The notes below the pieces were generated by a model. It was not told the DNA's origin, did not search any database, and was given only the letters and a program-made list of their open reading frames with translations. From NCBI GenBank assembly GCA_963621575.1, contig CAVFEH010000020.1:1-34727 (forward strand): DNA of 34,727 bases. The letters are read 5' to 3'. Shown one piece after another: positions 15,292 through 24,110 of the stretch. The position numbers were made by a program, and so were the translations under genes. Numbering within the stretch: the first letter of the stretch is position 1; each line of letters starts with the position of its first letter. The DNA comes from UBA1724 sp963621575 (GTDB taxonomy: Bacteria; Verrucomicrobiota; Lentisphaeria; Oligosphaerales; Oligosphaeraceae).

Positions 15292-15983
15292 GGCGTCTCC
15301 GCGGGTTTCAGGCGGTAGCCCACCCCCCGGACCGTTTCCAGTGCGGGGGAGAGGGATTTCAGCTTGCGCCGGAGGCTGACCATCTGCACGTCGATGGCGC
15401 GTTCGGTGACGGGATAGTTTCCGCCCTTGGTCCGGGCGACGATTTGGGAGCGGGTGAAGACCTGCCCTGGATGGTTCAGGAAGAGGTGCAGCAGGGTCAT
15501 TTCCCCGGCGGTCAGGTCCAGTTCCTCGCCGTCCAGGGTGGCCTGGTGTTTCTGGGGATCCAGGCGCAGGGGGCCGTATTCATGGCTGGGGCGCTCTCCG
15601 GATTCCTCCCGCAGGCGCAGCTGCGTGCGGATGCGGGCCAGGAGCACCTGCCGGTTGAAGGGCTTTGTGATGTAGTCGCCGGCGCCCAGGTCCAGTCCCC
15701 GCACGATGTCGGCCTCCGATCCGCGTGCGGTGAGCATGATGACGGGGATCCGCCGCAGTTCGCGGTCCGCCTTGAGGGTTTCGCAGACGGTGAAGCCGTC
15801 CACTCCGGGGAGCATGAGGTCCAGGAGGATGAGGTCGGGGAGGTGTCTTCTCGCCAGAACGAGGGCCTCGTTGCCGTCGGCGGCGGAGAGGGGGGATTCG
15901 TACCCCTCTGCGACCAGGGTCATGGCAAGCACTTCCCGGATGCTTTCGTCGTCTTCGACAATGAGGATCCTTTCCTGCTTCAT
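15288..15983 (-). CDS. phoB: Response regulator, OmpR/PhoB family
   Basis: This 231-aa protein has an N-terminal receiver domain with acidic pocket E10, D11 and D12, phospho-acceptor D55 (LILLDLMLPG), T85 and K107 (TKPFN). The C-terminal winged-helix DNA-binding domain (about 130-228) ends with the transactivation-loop and recognition-helix region VTERAIDVQMVSLRRKL. It is the partner of the kinase gene downstream (4-base overlap). Its own start overlaps the stop of the Na/Pi cotransporter gene, giving an operon transporter-regulator-kinase. Control of phosphate genes is inferred from that context. Confidence 0.9.
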   Translation of the reverse strand: MKQERILIVEDDESIREVLAMTLVAEGYESPLSAADGNEALVLARRHLPDLILLDLMLPGVDGFTVCETLKADRELRRIPVIMLTARGSEADIVRGLDLGAGDYITKPFNRQVLLARIRTQLRLREESGERPSHEYGPLRLDPQKHQATLDGEELDLTAGEMTLLHLFLNHPGQVFTRSQIVARTKGGNYPVTERAIDVQMVSLRRKLKSLSPALETVRGVGYRLKPAETP

Positions 15984-17695
15984 GGAGTGGTGTCGGTGGT
16001 GATTCCCCCGGGGGGGATGACGTCAAGGGGCCGCAGGTAGAGCTGCCCCGCGCGGTCCGTGATGTTGGAGAGGTGCCGCAGGATCTTCTGCATCTCCGTG
16101 AGCAGCTCCAGGAAGACGATTCCGATTTCGGGCCGGCAGGTGCCGTTGGAAATGCGCGCCAGGTGTTCCTGTTCGGAGGCGGCGAAGTGCTCCTTCAGGC
16201 GCAGCCGTGCGGCCACGGTTTCGCCGATGCGGGCGGGGTTGTTGTCCCGGAGGACTTCGCCCACGCGCTGCATCTGCGCCTCCAGCCCGGAGAGAAGCTG
16301 GTCGTATTCCCGGGCGGCGGCGTCGCTGAACCGGAGCCCCTTGTCCTGGATGTGGTTCATGATCTCCAGGATGATGGCGGCGTGGTCGCCGATGCGCTCG
16401 GCGTCGTTGGAACAGTGGAGCAGCAGGGGGACCACCTGCGCCTGCTGGGGGGTGAGGGGCTGCTGCATGAGCCGGGAGAGGTAGTCGGCGATGTCGGCCT
16501 GGCGGTTGTCCACGTCTTCCTCGCGTTCCTTCAGCCCCTGGATGACCTTCCGGTTGCCCTCGTCGTTGTGGGCGTAGCAGCGCAGGGCGGCCACGGACAT
16601 GGCGCAGGCGTTCTTGAGCATGGCGCCCAGAGCGGAGGTGGTCTGCGCCAGGGCGAAGGGCGGATTCTGGAGCAGGTGGGGTTCCAGGCGCTTGTAGTGC
16701 ACCTCGTCGGTTTTGATGGGGATGATGATTTCGCAGACCCTTGCCAGGAGGGGGATGAATCCCACCAGGGCCAGGGTGGTGCACACATTGAAGAGGGTGT
16801 GCGCGTTTGCGATCTGCCGGGGCAGCGTGGCGTCTCCGCAGATCCATTCGAGCAGCTGGAAGAACGCGGGCTTTCCGCAGACGGGGATGTAGAAGCTGAC
16901 AAACGCCAGGATGACTCCGATGACGTTGAAGAGCGTGTGCGCCATGGCGGCCTGTTTCGCCACACGGTTTGCGGGGATGGCGGCCAGCTGTGCGGTGATG
17001 GTGGTGCCGATGTTGGAGCCCAGGGTCAGGCACACGGCGGTGTGCAGTCCCAGCATTCCGTTGGCGGCCAGGATGATGATGACGCCGGTGGCGGCGGAGC
17101 TGCTCTGGATGACGAAGGTGACGCCCATTCCCACGGCGATGGCGCCCAGGGCGGCGAGGGGCGGCGGGAATGCGCCGGCGGCGGGTTCGCAGGCGAAGAG
17201 CTGGAAGGCCTTCATGAAGGAGGGGAGTTCGCTGAGTTCCTTCAGGGTGTCGCCCATCAGGTTCAGTCCCATGAAGAGGAATCCGAAGCCCATGATGGTG
17301 AGGCCCCAGTTGGAGAGGCCCCGCTTCTTCTGCAGCCACAGCACCATGCCCAGGAAGAGGGCCGGCATCACCAGCCAGCCGATGTTGAAGGCCACCAGCT
17401 GCGCGGTGATGGTGGTGCCGATGTTGGCGCCGAAGATGATGCCGATGGACTGCGTCAGGTTCAGCAGGCCCGCGTTCACGAAGCCGATGACCATGACGGT
17501 GACCGCGCTGGAGGACTGCACGACGCAGGTCACTGCGGCTCCGGAGAGGATGGCAACCACCCGGTTGGAGGAGAAGACCTTCAGGATGTCGCGCATCCTG
17601 TCGCCGGCGGACTGGCTGAGTCCGTCGCTCATCAGGTTCATGCCATAGATGAAGATGGCGAGTCCGCCGAAGACCTGGAAGAACTGGGAGAGCAT
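15980..17695 (-). CDS. Na/Pi cotransporter family protein with PhoU-like C-terminal domain
   Basis: This 571-aa protein has two repeated Na_Pi_cotrans modules in the membrane. Each carries the hallmark QSSS motif (60-63 in VVQSSSAVTVMV and 197-200 in VIQSSSAATGVI), with paired GANIGTT and GSNIGTT segments. The C-terminal part (about 345-560) is helical and PhoU-like. The family (PNaS; YjbB/NptA-type) moves phosphate with sodium, and fused PhoU domains probably regulate it. The start at 17695 gives MLSQFFQVFGGLAIFIYG, the usual first helix. Its stop overlaps the response-regulator start. A GGCGCC hairpin (17741-17756) and a Pho-box-like repeat lie upstream. Confidence 0.9.
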   Translation of the reverse strand: MLSQFFQVFGGLAIFIYGMNLMSDGLSQSAGDRMRDILKVFSSNRVVAILSGAAVTCVVQSSSAVTVMVIGFVNAGLLNLTQSIGIIFGANIGTTITAQLVAFNIGWLVMPALFLGMVLWLQKKRGLSNWGLTIMGFGFLFMGLNLMGDTLKELSELPSFMKAFQLFACEPAAGAFPPPLAALGAIAVGMGVTFVIQSSSAATGVIIILAANGMLGLHTAVCLTLGSNIGTTITAQLAAIPANRVAKQAAMAHTLFNVIGVILAFVSFYIPVCGKPAFFQLLEWICGDATLPRQIANAHTLFNVCTTLALVGFIPLLARVCEIIIPIKTDEVHYKRLEPHLLQNPPFALAQTTSALGAMLKNACAMSVAALRCYAHNDEGNRKVIQGLKEREEDVDNRQADIADYLSRLMQQPLTPQQAQVVPLLLHCSNDAERIGDHAAIILEIMNHIQDKGLRFSDAAAREYDQLLSGLEAQMQRVGEVLRDNNPARIGETVAARLRLKEHFAASEQEHLARISNGTCRPEIGIVFLELLTEMQKILRHLSNITDRAGQLYLRPLDVIPPGGITTDTTP

Positions 17696-17814
17696 GGTGG
17701 GAAAATGGAGTGTCGGTTTCCGTTCTCGGAAGACCGGAGGGGCGCCGTGCGGCGCCGGCGGTTTCCCCGGGCTTCACCCCTACCGTATCGGGCGGGGCCC
17801 GCACTTCCATTTTC

Positions 17815-17830
17815 CTAACCGATTTCTAAC
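17815..17830 (-). promoter_or_regulatory. Candidate Pho-box-like direct repeat
   Basis: On the minus strand GTTAG occurs twice with an 11-base period (17830-17826 and 17819-17815), about 120 bases upstream of the Na/Pi cotransporter start. PhoB-type regulators bind direct repeats with 11-base spacing, so autoregulation is plausible. Two short copies are thin evidence. Confidence 0.35.
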
Positions 17831-17852
17831 GCGGGGGAAATGTGTCCCCGCG
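17830..17852 (-). terminator. Hairpin after the GH42-like gene
   Basis: CGCGGGG (17830-17836) and CCCCGCG (17846-17852) form a 7-bp stem with a 9-base loop, 9 bases beyond the stop of the minus-strand glycoside hydrolase gene. No T-run follows on the minus strand, so terminator activity is uncertain. Confidence 0.35.
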
Positions 17853-17861
17853 GAGCCGGCG

Positions 17862-20800
17862 CTACCGTCCGCCGCCGGGGAGCACCAGGAAGATGGCGGT
17901 GCTCATGGGACGGGCGGTGTAGGCGAACTTCCCGCCGTGCACGGGGAATTCCACGTTGGAGATCAATTCCTTCGCCACGCCATTCTCCACTGGGACATGG
18001 AGGACCCGGGCGCCGCCGGCGGCGAAGTGGATTCCCAGGACGTTGCCGGCCGCCCAGATGGAATCGGAGTCCATGTCATCGTAGCAGTGGAGGCCTGTCT
18101 GGACGGCCAGCGCGCGGAGCCAGGCGGCCCGCAGAGGCGGCAGGGCGGAGAAGACCACCCGGCAGCCGTTCACCGTGCTCTCCGCCATGACGGGCAGGCC
18201 ATCGCCATCCACGGCCAGGACCGCCGCGTCGCCTGCAGGCCGGAATACAGGGGTCGCCTGGAAGCTGCTGCAGCCCGTGCCGGCCGTGCCGGCGCCCAGT
18301 TTTTCAAAACCCTGCGCGGTGAGGACGGGCAGGGGCTTCTGGCAGCCCCGCATGTCGATGTCGAACTGCATTCCGGTGAGTTTCTCCATGGTTTCCGTGG
18401 AGAAGTGGTCACCGCCCCGGGCGGGGTCGATGGCCATGCCGAAGACGACGGTGTTTCCGGGGACCAGGATCTTCTCCTGGATGTATGCGATCTCGTCGTC
18501 GCTGAGGACGAGGGGGTTCTGGAAGAACCAGAACCTGTGCTCCAGGGGGATCTTCTCCAGGCCGGGGATGACATAGTTCTCGTGCGCCACGCCGGTGTGC
18601 CCGATCTCCGTGCGCTGCATGGCGATGGCGTGGACGTGCGCCATGCTGTTGTAGGTGATGCGTTCCATGGCGTCCTGGGAGACGATGACCGCCATGGAGT
18701 TTGCGGGGTCGAGGAGCCTGGTGGCCGCCTGGGCGATGGTCTCCTCGGCTTCGGAGAGGCGCTTCGCAAGCTGCGCCAGCCGAGGGTCCCGGAAGGTCCA
18801 GCCGTTGCTGAAGTCGTAGTAGCGCAGGGCCACGCCGTGTGCCAGGCAGGAGGCCATTTCGCGGGCGAGGACCGCCGCGGATTCGCCCAGGGTGTGGCAG
18901 CCGCCGAACGCCGCGCCCGCGCCGCTGTGGAGCGTGCGGATGTCGGCCTCGGTGGTGAAGACCTTCCCCGCCTGGCGGGCGGAGGCCACGGGGATCATGA
19001 ATCCGCCGGGGCCGCCGGGGCCGCGGGTTACGTAGGTGGAGGGCGCGTGGAGGAGGTCGACCACGGGGGAATCCAGGATTTTCCGCAGGGCCCAGTGTCC
19101 ACTGTTCTGTGCCCAGAAGCTGGCGGTGATCTCGTTCAGGTATCCGTAGTAGGCGCCGGAGAGAAGCCGCCCGCCGGTGGCGTTTTTGACGGTGGTGCAG
19201 AGATGCACAATGGCGTCGGTGACCACCTCCGCCAGGCAGCGGTTGAAGTCCATGACCATCTGGCTGTTGGCCGGCAGGCGCAGGAAGATGTCGGTGCCGT
19301 GGTCCCGGCGCTCTTCGGGGCGTGGCAGGGCGTTTGCGTCAACGATCTCCTGGAAGGAGGCGAAGGAGGTCTTCCAGGCCTCGTTGGCCTTCTGGATGGT
19401 GCCGTATTTTCCTTGCGCGAAGCGTATGAATGCCTTTCGGAAGGCCACGCTGTAGTCCACGAACTCGGTGCGGGTCTGGCACCCCCAATACATCCATTCC
19501 CAGGTGAGGCCGCTGCTGGGAAGCAGCGCCACCACGCGCTTTCCGTAGGGCATCTTGTCCAGATGCGCCGCGATCTGTTCCAGCAGGTCGTCGGCCAGAT
19601 CGAGCCAGATGCCGGAGGCCATGGAGGGGGAGGTCTGCGCTTCCGCGCCGTAGTTGATGACCTTGTGGGCGCCTTCGGCGGTGGTCACCAGGCTTTCGGG
19701 TTCCGCCTCCAGCAGGGGAAGAAGGGTGGGACTGCGTATGGGGTCCAGCCCCGCGATGACCACCAGGTGGAGCCCCGGATTCCGCAGGAGGGCGGAGGTG
19801 CATACGTTGTCCAGGGTGGTGAAGTCGATTTTGCCTTGCTTGTCCACGGGGATGGAGTAGTGCAGCCAGAGTCCGGGGACGCCGTTGTCGGCGGCCAGCT
19901 TGATTTCCCGGTAGTTGTTGTCCTCTTCGCGCATGTCGATGAGGTACTGGGTCAGGCTGGCGTGCTCGGCGCCGTTGATTTCCAGCCGCGGGACGGTGTC
20001 CAGGTTGACAAGGGAGACGGAGGGCAGGGCGTGTCCGGGGGTGTTTTCCGGGGTGGGTTTCACCTGGATGGTGTTGTTGCCGGCGAAGGGGATTCGTCGT
20101 TTCCCGAGGGTGGCGGCTGCCTTGTAGGTGCCGGGAGGCAGCAGGGAGAGGTCGGCGGGCGCCAGGGAGAGCGGGAATTCCCTCGCGTTGTCCAGGGTTC
20201 CGGCGGGGACCAGCGTGTTCAGGAGCAGGTAGTCGTGGACGCCGTCGGTCAGGCGGACGGTGAAGTCCATGTCATCCGACTGGATGCATTCGCCGCGGGT
20301 GACAAGGCGGGCATTCCGGGGCGCCCAGGGGGCGCTGGCGGGTTCGGCGGGCAGGTCCAGTCCTTCCAGGGTCACGTCCAGGAGGTTCGTTCCGTCGGGG
20401 ACGATGAGCTGCCAGGGCGGGGCGCCGTTGAGTCCCTGCACCTGCACTTCGCGGGTGGCGGGGATTGTCTTCCAGTCGTCTTCCCGGCCCGCCGCCAGGG
20501 GCTGGCAGCGCCATGTCTCGTCGGTGACCACGCGCTTCTGGGTGCCGTCGGCGTGGATCAGCACCAGGTCGGCGATGGCCCCGCCGGGGCCGTCGAAGTT
20601 GAAGACTTTCAGGCGGAGGACATTGCGTCCGTCATGGAGGAGGCTTTTCACGTCCACGGCATCCGCCTTGACCCAGACATCCTGGTGGATGGTCTCCAGG
20701 CGGGTGCCGTTGACCAGCGCCTCCACCTCGTTGTCGGCGGTGAAATAGAAGATGGCGCTTTTGAGGCTGGCGGTGTCGTCAAGGTCGAACTTCTTCTCGA

Positions 20801-21776
20801 AGACGCACTGCGCACGGGGCTTTTCGCCCAGCTCCTCATTCCAGATCCAGTACCCCATGAGCTGCCGCACCAGACCCTTTCCGAACCCCCTGCCGTATCC
20901 CGCCAGGAAATTCCGGTGGGCGCTCCCGGCATCCAGTTCGAAGGCGATGGGCAGCAGGGACGCCCGCTTCAAAGTGACGGGTGTGTCGCCGGGGTTGTGG
21001 AACCGGATGTCTGCCGTGGCGGCGAGCCTGGGGGGCAGGAGCCGCGTGTGGTCTCCGGGGCCGGCGGCGTCACGGCCGATCTCCTGGCCCAGGATGTCCT
21101 CATAGACCAGCTCCGCCTGGAGTCCGCCGTCGGCCTCCCAGTCCAGGAGATAGGCCCCCATGAGGCTGAGCTCCGTTTTGGGGGCGGTGGCGGTGCCGCC
21201 GGGGGGGATGACCGCCTGTCGGTGGGAGTAGGACGCGTCCCCGGACCAGCCGCGTCCGGACTGCAGGAAGGATCCGCCGGGGATCTGCACGCCGCCCAGG
21301 TAGAAGGGTTTCTCCTTTCGCAACCGGATGGCGCGCATGGTGCCCTCCGGGCCCGCCGCCTGCAGCACCATGTCAAAGCGCAGGCAGTCAATGGCGCCGC
21401 GCCATTCGGGGCACTGTCTCAGGTCGTAGAGGAGCACTCCTTCCTGTCTTCCGGAGCAGTCGATGCGGGTCTTCTCCGACATGGCGGTGCCGGGATGGCT
21501 GAAATAGATGGGGAAGTCGGGCGCGTCGCCTTCGAATTCCACGGCGATGAAGGCGTAGTCGGCGGCGTCGATGAGAAAGCCCTCCGGGGTCACGAAGTAG
21601 GCGGCCTGGCGGCTCGTGCCGTGGAAGCCCTCGCCGGGGATCATCTCGCCATGCTCGAAGTTCCGCGTGCGGAAACCGTGGAGGTCGCCGTCGCGGAAGT
21701 CCCAGTCCAGGGCCGGGAGGAGGGTCGCCGCAAGGCACAAAAACAGGGTCAGGAGATGCTGCTTCATGGTGGACAT
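17862..21776 (-). CDS. Large secreted GH42-like glycoside hydrolase
   Basis: This 1304-aa protein has an N-terminal signal peptide (about 1-22). A beta-rich N-terminal half includes a sugar-binding jelly-roll-like stretch (FTADNEVEALVNGTRLET and DVKSLLHDGRNVLRLKVFN). A GH42-like TIM-barrel region spans about 620-1000. KYGTIQKANEAWKTSFASF matches the GH42 helix motif KYGTI-x-x-LN-x-AWGT-x-F. Candidate catalytic residues are E760 (LTWEWMYWG) and E943 (FTTEADIRTL), both from motif position only. GH42 enzymes are mainly beta-galactosidases; substrate is not decidable here. The first codons are MSTMKQHLL, so translation may instead begin at the fourth codon (21767). No Shine-Dalgarno is seen; a 14-C run lies 15 bases before the start. 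Confidence 0.72.
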   Translation of the reverse strand: MSTMKQHLLTLFLCLAATLLPALDWDFRDGDLHGFRTRNFEHGEMIPGEGFHGTSRQAAYFVTPEGFLIDAADYAFIAVEFEGDAPDFPIYFSHPGTAMSEKTRIDCSGRQEGVLLYDLRQCPEWRGAIDCLRFDMVLQAAGPEGTMRAIRLRKEKPFYLGGVQIPGGSFLQSGRGWSGDASYSHRQAVIPPGGTATAPKTELSLMGAYLLDWEADGGLQAELVYEDILGQEIGRDAAGPGDHTRLLPPRLAATADIRFHNPGDTPVTLKRASLLPIAFELDAGSAHRNFLAGYGRGFGKGLVRQLMGYWIWNEELGEKPRAQCVFEKKFDLDDTASLKSAIFYFTADNEVEALVNGTRLETIHQDVWVKADAVDVKSLLHDGRNVLRLKVFNFDGPGGAIADLVLIHADGTQKRVVTDETWRCQPLAAGREDDWKTIPATREVQVQGLNGAPPWQLIVPDGTNLLDVTLEGLDLPAEPASAPWAPRNARLVTRGECIQSDDMDFTVRLTDGVHDYLLLNTLVPAGTLDNAREFPLSLAPADLSLLPPGTYKAAATLGKRRIPFAGNNTIQVKPTPENTPGHALPSVSLVNLDTVPRLEINGAEHASLTQYLIDMREEDNNYREIKLAADNGVPGLWLHYSIPVDKQGKIDFTTLDNVCTSALLRNPGLHLVVIAGLDPIRSPTLLPLLEAEPESLVTTAEGAHKVINYGAEAQTSPSMASGIWLDLADDLLEQIAAHLDKMPYGKRVVALLPSSGLTWEWMYWGCQTRTEFVDYSVAFRKAFIRFAQGKYGTIQKANEAWKTSFASFQEIVDANALPRPEERRDHGTDIFLRLPANSQMVMDFNRCLAEVVTDAIVHLCTTVKNATGGRLLSGAYYGYLNEITASFWAQNSGHWALRKILDSPVVDLLHAPSTYVTRGPGGPGGFMIPVASARQAGKVFTTEADIRTLHSGAGAAFGGCHTLGESAAVLAREMASCLAHGVALRYYDFSNGWTFRDPRLAQLAKRLSEAEETIAQAATRLLDPANSMAVIVSQDAMERITYNSMAHVHAIAMQRTEIGHTGVAHENYVIPGLEKIPLEHRFWFFQNPLVLSDDEIAYIQEKILVPGNTVVFGMAIDPARGGDHFSTETMEKLTGMQFDIDMRGCQKPLPVLTAQGFEKLGAGTAGTGCSSFQATPVFRPAGDAAVLAVDGDGLPVMAESTVNGCRVVFSALPPLRAAWLRALAVQTGLHCYDDMDSDSIWAAGNVLGIHFAAGGARVLHVPVENGVAKELISNVEFPVHGGKFAYTARPMSTAIFLVLPGGGR

Positions 21777-22007
21777 GGTGTCGGAGGTGGCGGGGGGGGG
21801 GGGGGATGAAAAACGGGTTTAATGTAGCCCCGCGGCACCCTCCCGGGCCGCCCCGCGATCCTGCCATTTCCATTGCCGTCCGGGGGTTCCTCCATGGGGG
21901 GCGGGGCTATATTATTTTCTTCGCCGGAAGCCGCTTCCTGGGGGCGGCTCTTCTGGGCGCGATAGCCACTCTCAGCGCAGCTGACGCAACTTAAGGAAAC
22001 GGTTGAG
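21777..22007. other. Divergent intergenic region between the GH42-like gene and potA
   Basis: About 230 bases holding regulatory DNA for two divergent genes. On the plus strand TATATT (21908-21913) is a candidate -10 for potA, but no good -35 is found at the right distance. On the minus strand a TACATT-like -10 lies near 21818-21823. AAGGA at 21993-21997 is the potA ribosome binding site. The homopolymer at 21792-21805 is listed separately. Confidence 0.45.
21792..21805. repeat. Run of 14 G (14 C in the GH42-like gene leader)
   Basis: An uninterrupted 14-base G homopolymer on the plus strand, 15 bases upstream of the minus-strand start codon at 21776. Such tracts are slippage-prone and can change promoter or leader spacing; the length may also carry sequencing error. 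Confidence 0.85.
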
Positions 22008-23228
22008 TTGGAAGAATTTCTGAAGTTCGATCGTGTGACTCGCTCATACGGTCCCCTGAAAGCGGTTGACGACGTCACCCTCACCATTCGTCGCGGAGAG
22101 ATCTTCTCCATCCTGGGGCCCAGCGGCTGCGGAAAGACGACGCTTCTTCGCATGCTGGCGGGATTCGACACGCCGGACAGCGGCCGGATTCTCCTGGACG
22201 GGGAGGACATCACGGAGCAGCTGCCCAATGTGCGGAAGGTGAACACCGTCTTCCAGAATTATGCCCTCTTCCCCCACATGACGGTGAGGGAGAACATCGG
22301 CTTCGGCCTGAAGCTCCGCCGCCGCCCCAAGAAGGAGATCGACGCGGAGGTGGACAAGATGCTGGCCATGATCCAGATGGAGTCCTGCGCCGACAAGAAG
22401 CCCAACCAGATCTCCGGGGGCCAGAAGCAGCGCGCCGCCATTGCGCGCGCGCTGATCATGAAGCCGCAGGTGCTGCTTTTGGACGAGCCCCTGGCCGCCC
22501 TGGACCTGAAGCTGCGCCAGCGCATGAGCCTGGAGCTCTCCCTGATCCATGACGAGGTCGGCATCACCTTCCTCTATGTGACCCACGACCAGAACGAGGC
22601 CATGAGCATCTCCGACCACATCGCCGTCATGCACAACGGGCGTGTGGAGCAGGTGGGCACCCCCGCCGAGATCTACGAGGCGCCCCGCACCAGCTTCGTG
22701 GCCGCCTTCATCGGCGACACAAACTTCTTCGACGGACGCATCTCCGAGGTGGTCGACTCCGAATACTGCTGGCTCTCCGTGCCCGATCTGCCGCCCCTGT
22801 TGTGCTTCAATGACAAGAAGCGCTCCAAGGGCGACCTGGTCCATGTCTCCATCCGTCCCGAGAAATTCTCCATTTCCTTGGACCGCCCCCGCACCGGCCC
22901 CAAGCAGAACGTGCTCCCCGCCACAGTGGAGGACATTGTCTACCAGGGCGACCACACCCGCTACTGGGTCAGCATCGCCCCCGACTGGCGCGTGGCCGTG
23001 ACGCGCCAGCACAACCGCTTCATGCTGGACGAGCGCCCCATCACCTGGGGGGACAAGGTCTTCATCTCCTGGCAGTCCGACGACGGCTTCATGCTGGAGC
23101 AGTACAGCGAGAAGGACGAGGATCTGTTGCAGATGCCCCCCCAGACTCCCGGCGAGGAGGAGCCCGGCGTCCAGGAGGCTGAAAGCGCGGCCGCCCGCCA
23201 GGAGGAGGCCCGGGAGGAGAAGCCATGA
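22008..23228 (+). CDS. potA: Spermidine/putrescine ABC transporter, ATP-binding protein
   Basis: This 406-aa ABC ATPase is of the PotA type. Walker A is GPSGCGKTT, the signature is SGGQKQR and Walker B is LLLDEPLAALD. The ABC domain (about 1-240) is followed by a C-terminal TOBE-type beta domain and a 35-residue acidic tail. It powers import of polyamines through PotB and PotC, whose genes follow. The start appears to be TTG at 22008, 10 bases after AAGGA; no ATG is found at a suitable place. The stop overlaps the potB ATG (ATGA). Related Fe3+ or putrescine-specific systems share this ATPase type, so the substrate rests on the potBC partners. Confidence 0.9.
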   Translation: MEEFLKFDRVTRSYGPLKAVDDVTLTIRRGEIFSILGPSGCGKTTLLRMLAGFDTPDSGRILLDGEDITEQLPNVRKVNTVFQNYALFPHMTVRENIGFGLKLRRRPKKEIDAEVDKMLAMIQMESCADKKPNQISGGQKQRAAIARALIMKPQVLLLDEPLAALDLKLRQRMSLELSLIHDEVGITFLYVTHDQNEAMSISDHIAVMHNGRVEQVGTPAEIYEAPRTSFVAAFIGDTNFFDGRISEVVDSEYCWLSVPDLPPLLCFNDKKRSKGDLVHVSIRPEKFSISLDRPRTGPKQNVLPATVEDIVYQGDHTRYWVSIAPDWRVAVTRQHNRFMLDERPITWGDKVFISWQSDDGFMLEQYSEKDEDLLQMPPQTPGEEEPGVQEAESAAARQEEAREEKP

Positions 23229-24109
23229 CCCCCCGGGAGATGCGCCGGCGCGCCCTGGGCGAGTTCGCGGTGACTGCGCCCTCCCTGCTGTGGATGGCCG
23301 TCTTCTTCCTGCTGCCCACCCTCATCATCTTCGCGATCTCCTTCCGCAGCCGCGGGGAGTTCGGCGGGATCGGCGACGAGTGGACTCTGGAGACCATCCG
23401 CTCCCTCAGCTACCCGAATTATCCCTCCATCATCTGGCGCACCATCTGGATGAGCGTGGCGTGCACCGTGCTCACCCTCGCCGTCTCCGTGCCCGTTGCG
23501 TACTACATCGCACGGGTTTCGACGCGGGTCCGGGACCTGGTGCTGCTGCTGACCATCATCCCCTTCTGGACCAATTTCCTGATCCGGATCTTCGCCTGGA
23601 AGTCGGTGCTGCATCCCGATGGCTTCCTGAAGCACTTCCTGGTGTGGTGCCATGTCGTCTCCCCCGACGCCATGCTGCTCTACCGGCCGTCGGCGGTGCT
23701 GCTGGTCATGGTCTACACCGAGCTGCCCTTCGCCATCCTCCCGCTCTACGCGGCCGCCGAGAAATTCGATTTCTCCCTCTTCGAGGCCGCCATGGACCTG
23801 GGCGCCTCCCGGTTGAGCGCCTTCTGCCGCGTCTTCGTGCCCGGCATTGCGGACGGGCTCCTCTCGGCGTGCCTGATGGTCCTGATTCCCAGCATCGGCT
23901 CCTACGTGATTCCCCAGATGGTGGGCGGAAAGGACTCCATGATGATCGGGAATGTCATCGGGCAATTGGCCCTGGAGAGCCGGAACATCCCGGCCGCCGC
24001 CGCCCTCTCCGCGGTGCTCACGCTGGTGATGTTCCTGCCGTTGCTCTACTTCCTCAAGGGAAAGAAACAGCCGGACGGCACCGCCCGCCCCGCAACGGAG
24101 GTGGTCTAG
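23225..24109 (+). CDS. potB: Spermidine/putrescine ABC transporter, permease PotB
   Basis: This 294-aa inner-membrane permease has about six helices. The BPD_transp_1 EAA loop is visible in FEAAMDLGASRLSAFCRVFVP. Early features include LLPTLIIFAISF and PFWTNFLIRIFAWKSVL, both characteristic of PotB. The start overlaps the potA stop by 4 bases. It should pair with PotC to form the channel. Confidence 0.9.
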   Translation: MTPREMRRRALGEFAVTAPSLLWMAVFFLLPTLIIFAISFRSRGEFGGIGDEWTLETIRSLSYPNYPSIIWRTIWMSVACTVLTLAVSVPVAYYIARVSTRVRDLVLLLTIIPFWTNFLIRIFAWKSVLHPDGFLKHFLVWCHVVSPDAMLLYRPSAVLLVMVYTELPFAILPLYAAAEKFDFSLFEAAMDLGASRLSAFCRVFVPGIADGLLSACLMVLIPSIGSYVIPQMVGGKDSMMIGNVIGQLALESRNIPAAAALSAVLTLVMFLPLLYFLKGKKQPDGTARPATEVV

Positions 24110-24110
24110 G

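Noticed and set aside
17649..21809. 1386-codon plus-strand frame
   Set aside because: It is the antisense shadow of the GH42-like gene, caused by high G+C. The translation is Gly/Val/Asp/His-rich with no domain, while the minus-strand product has a signal peptide and GH42 motifs.
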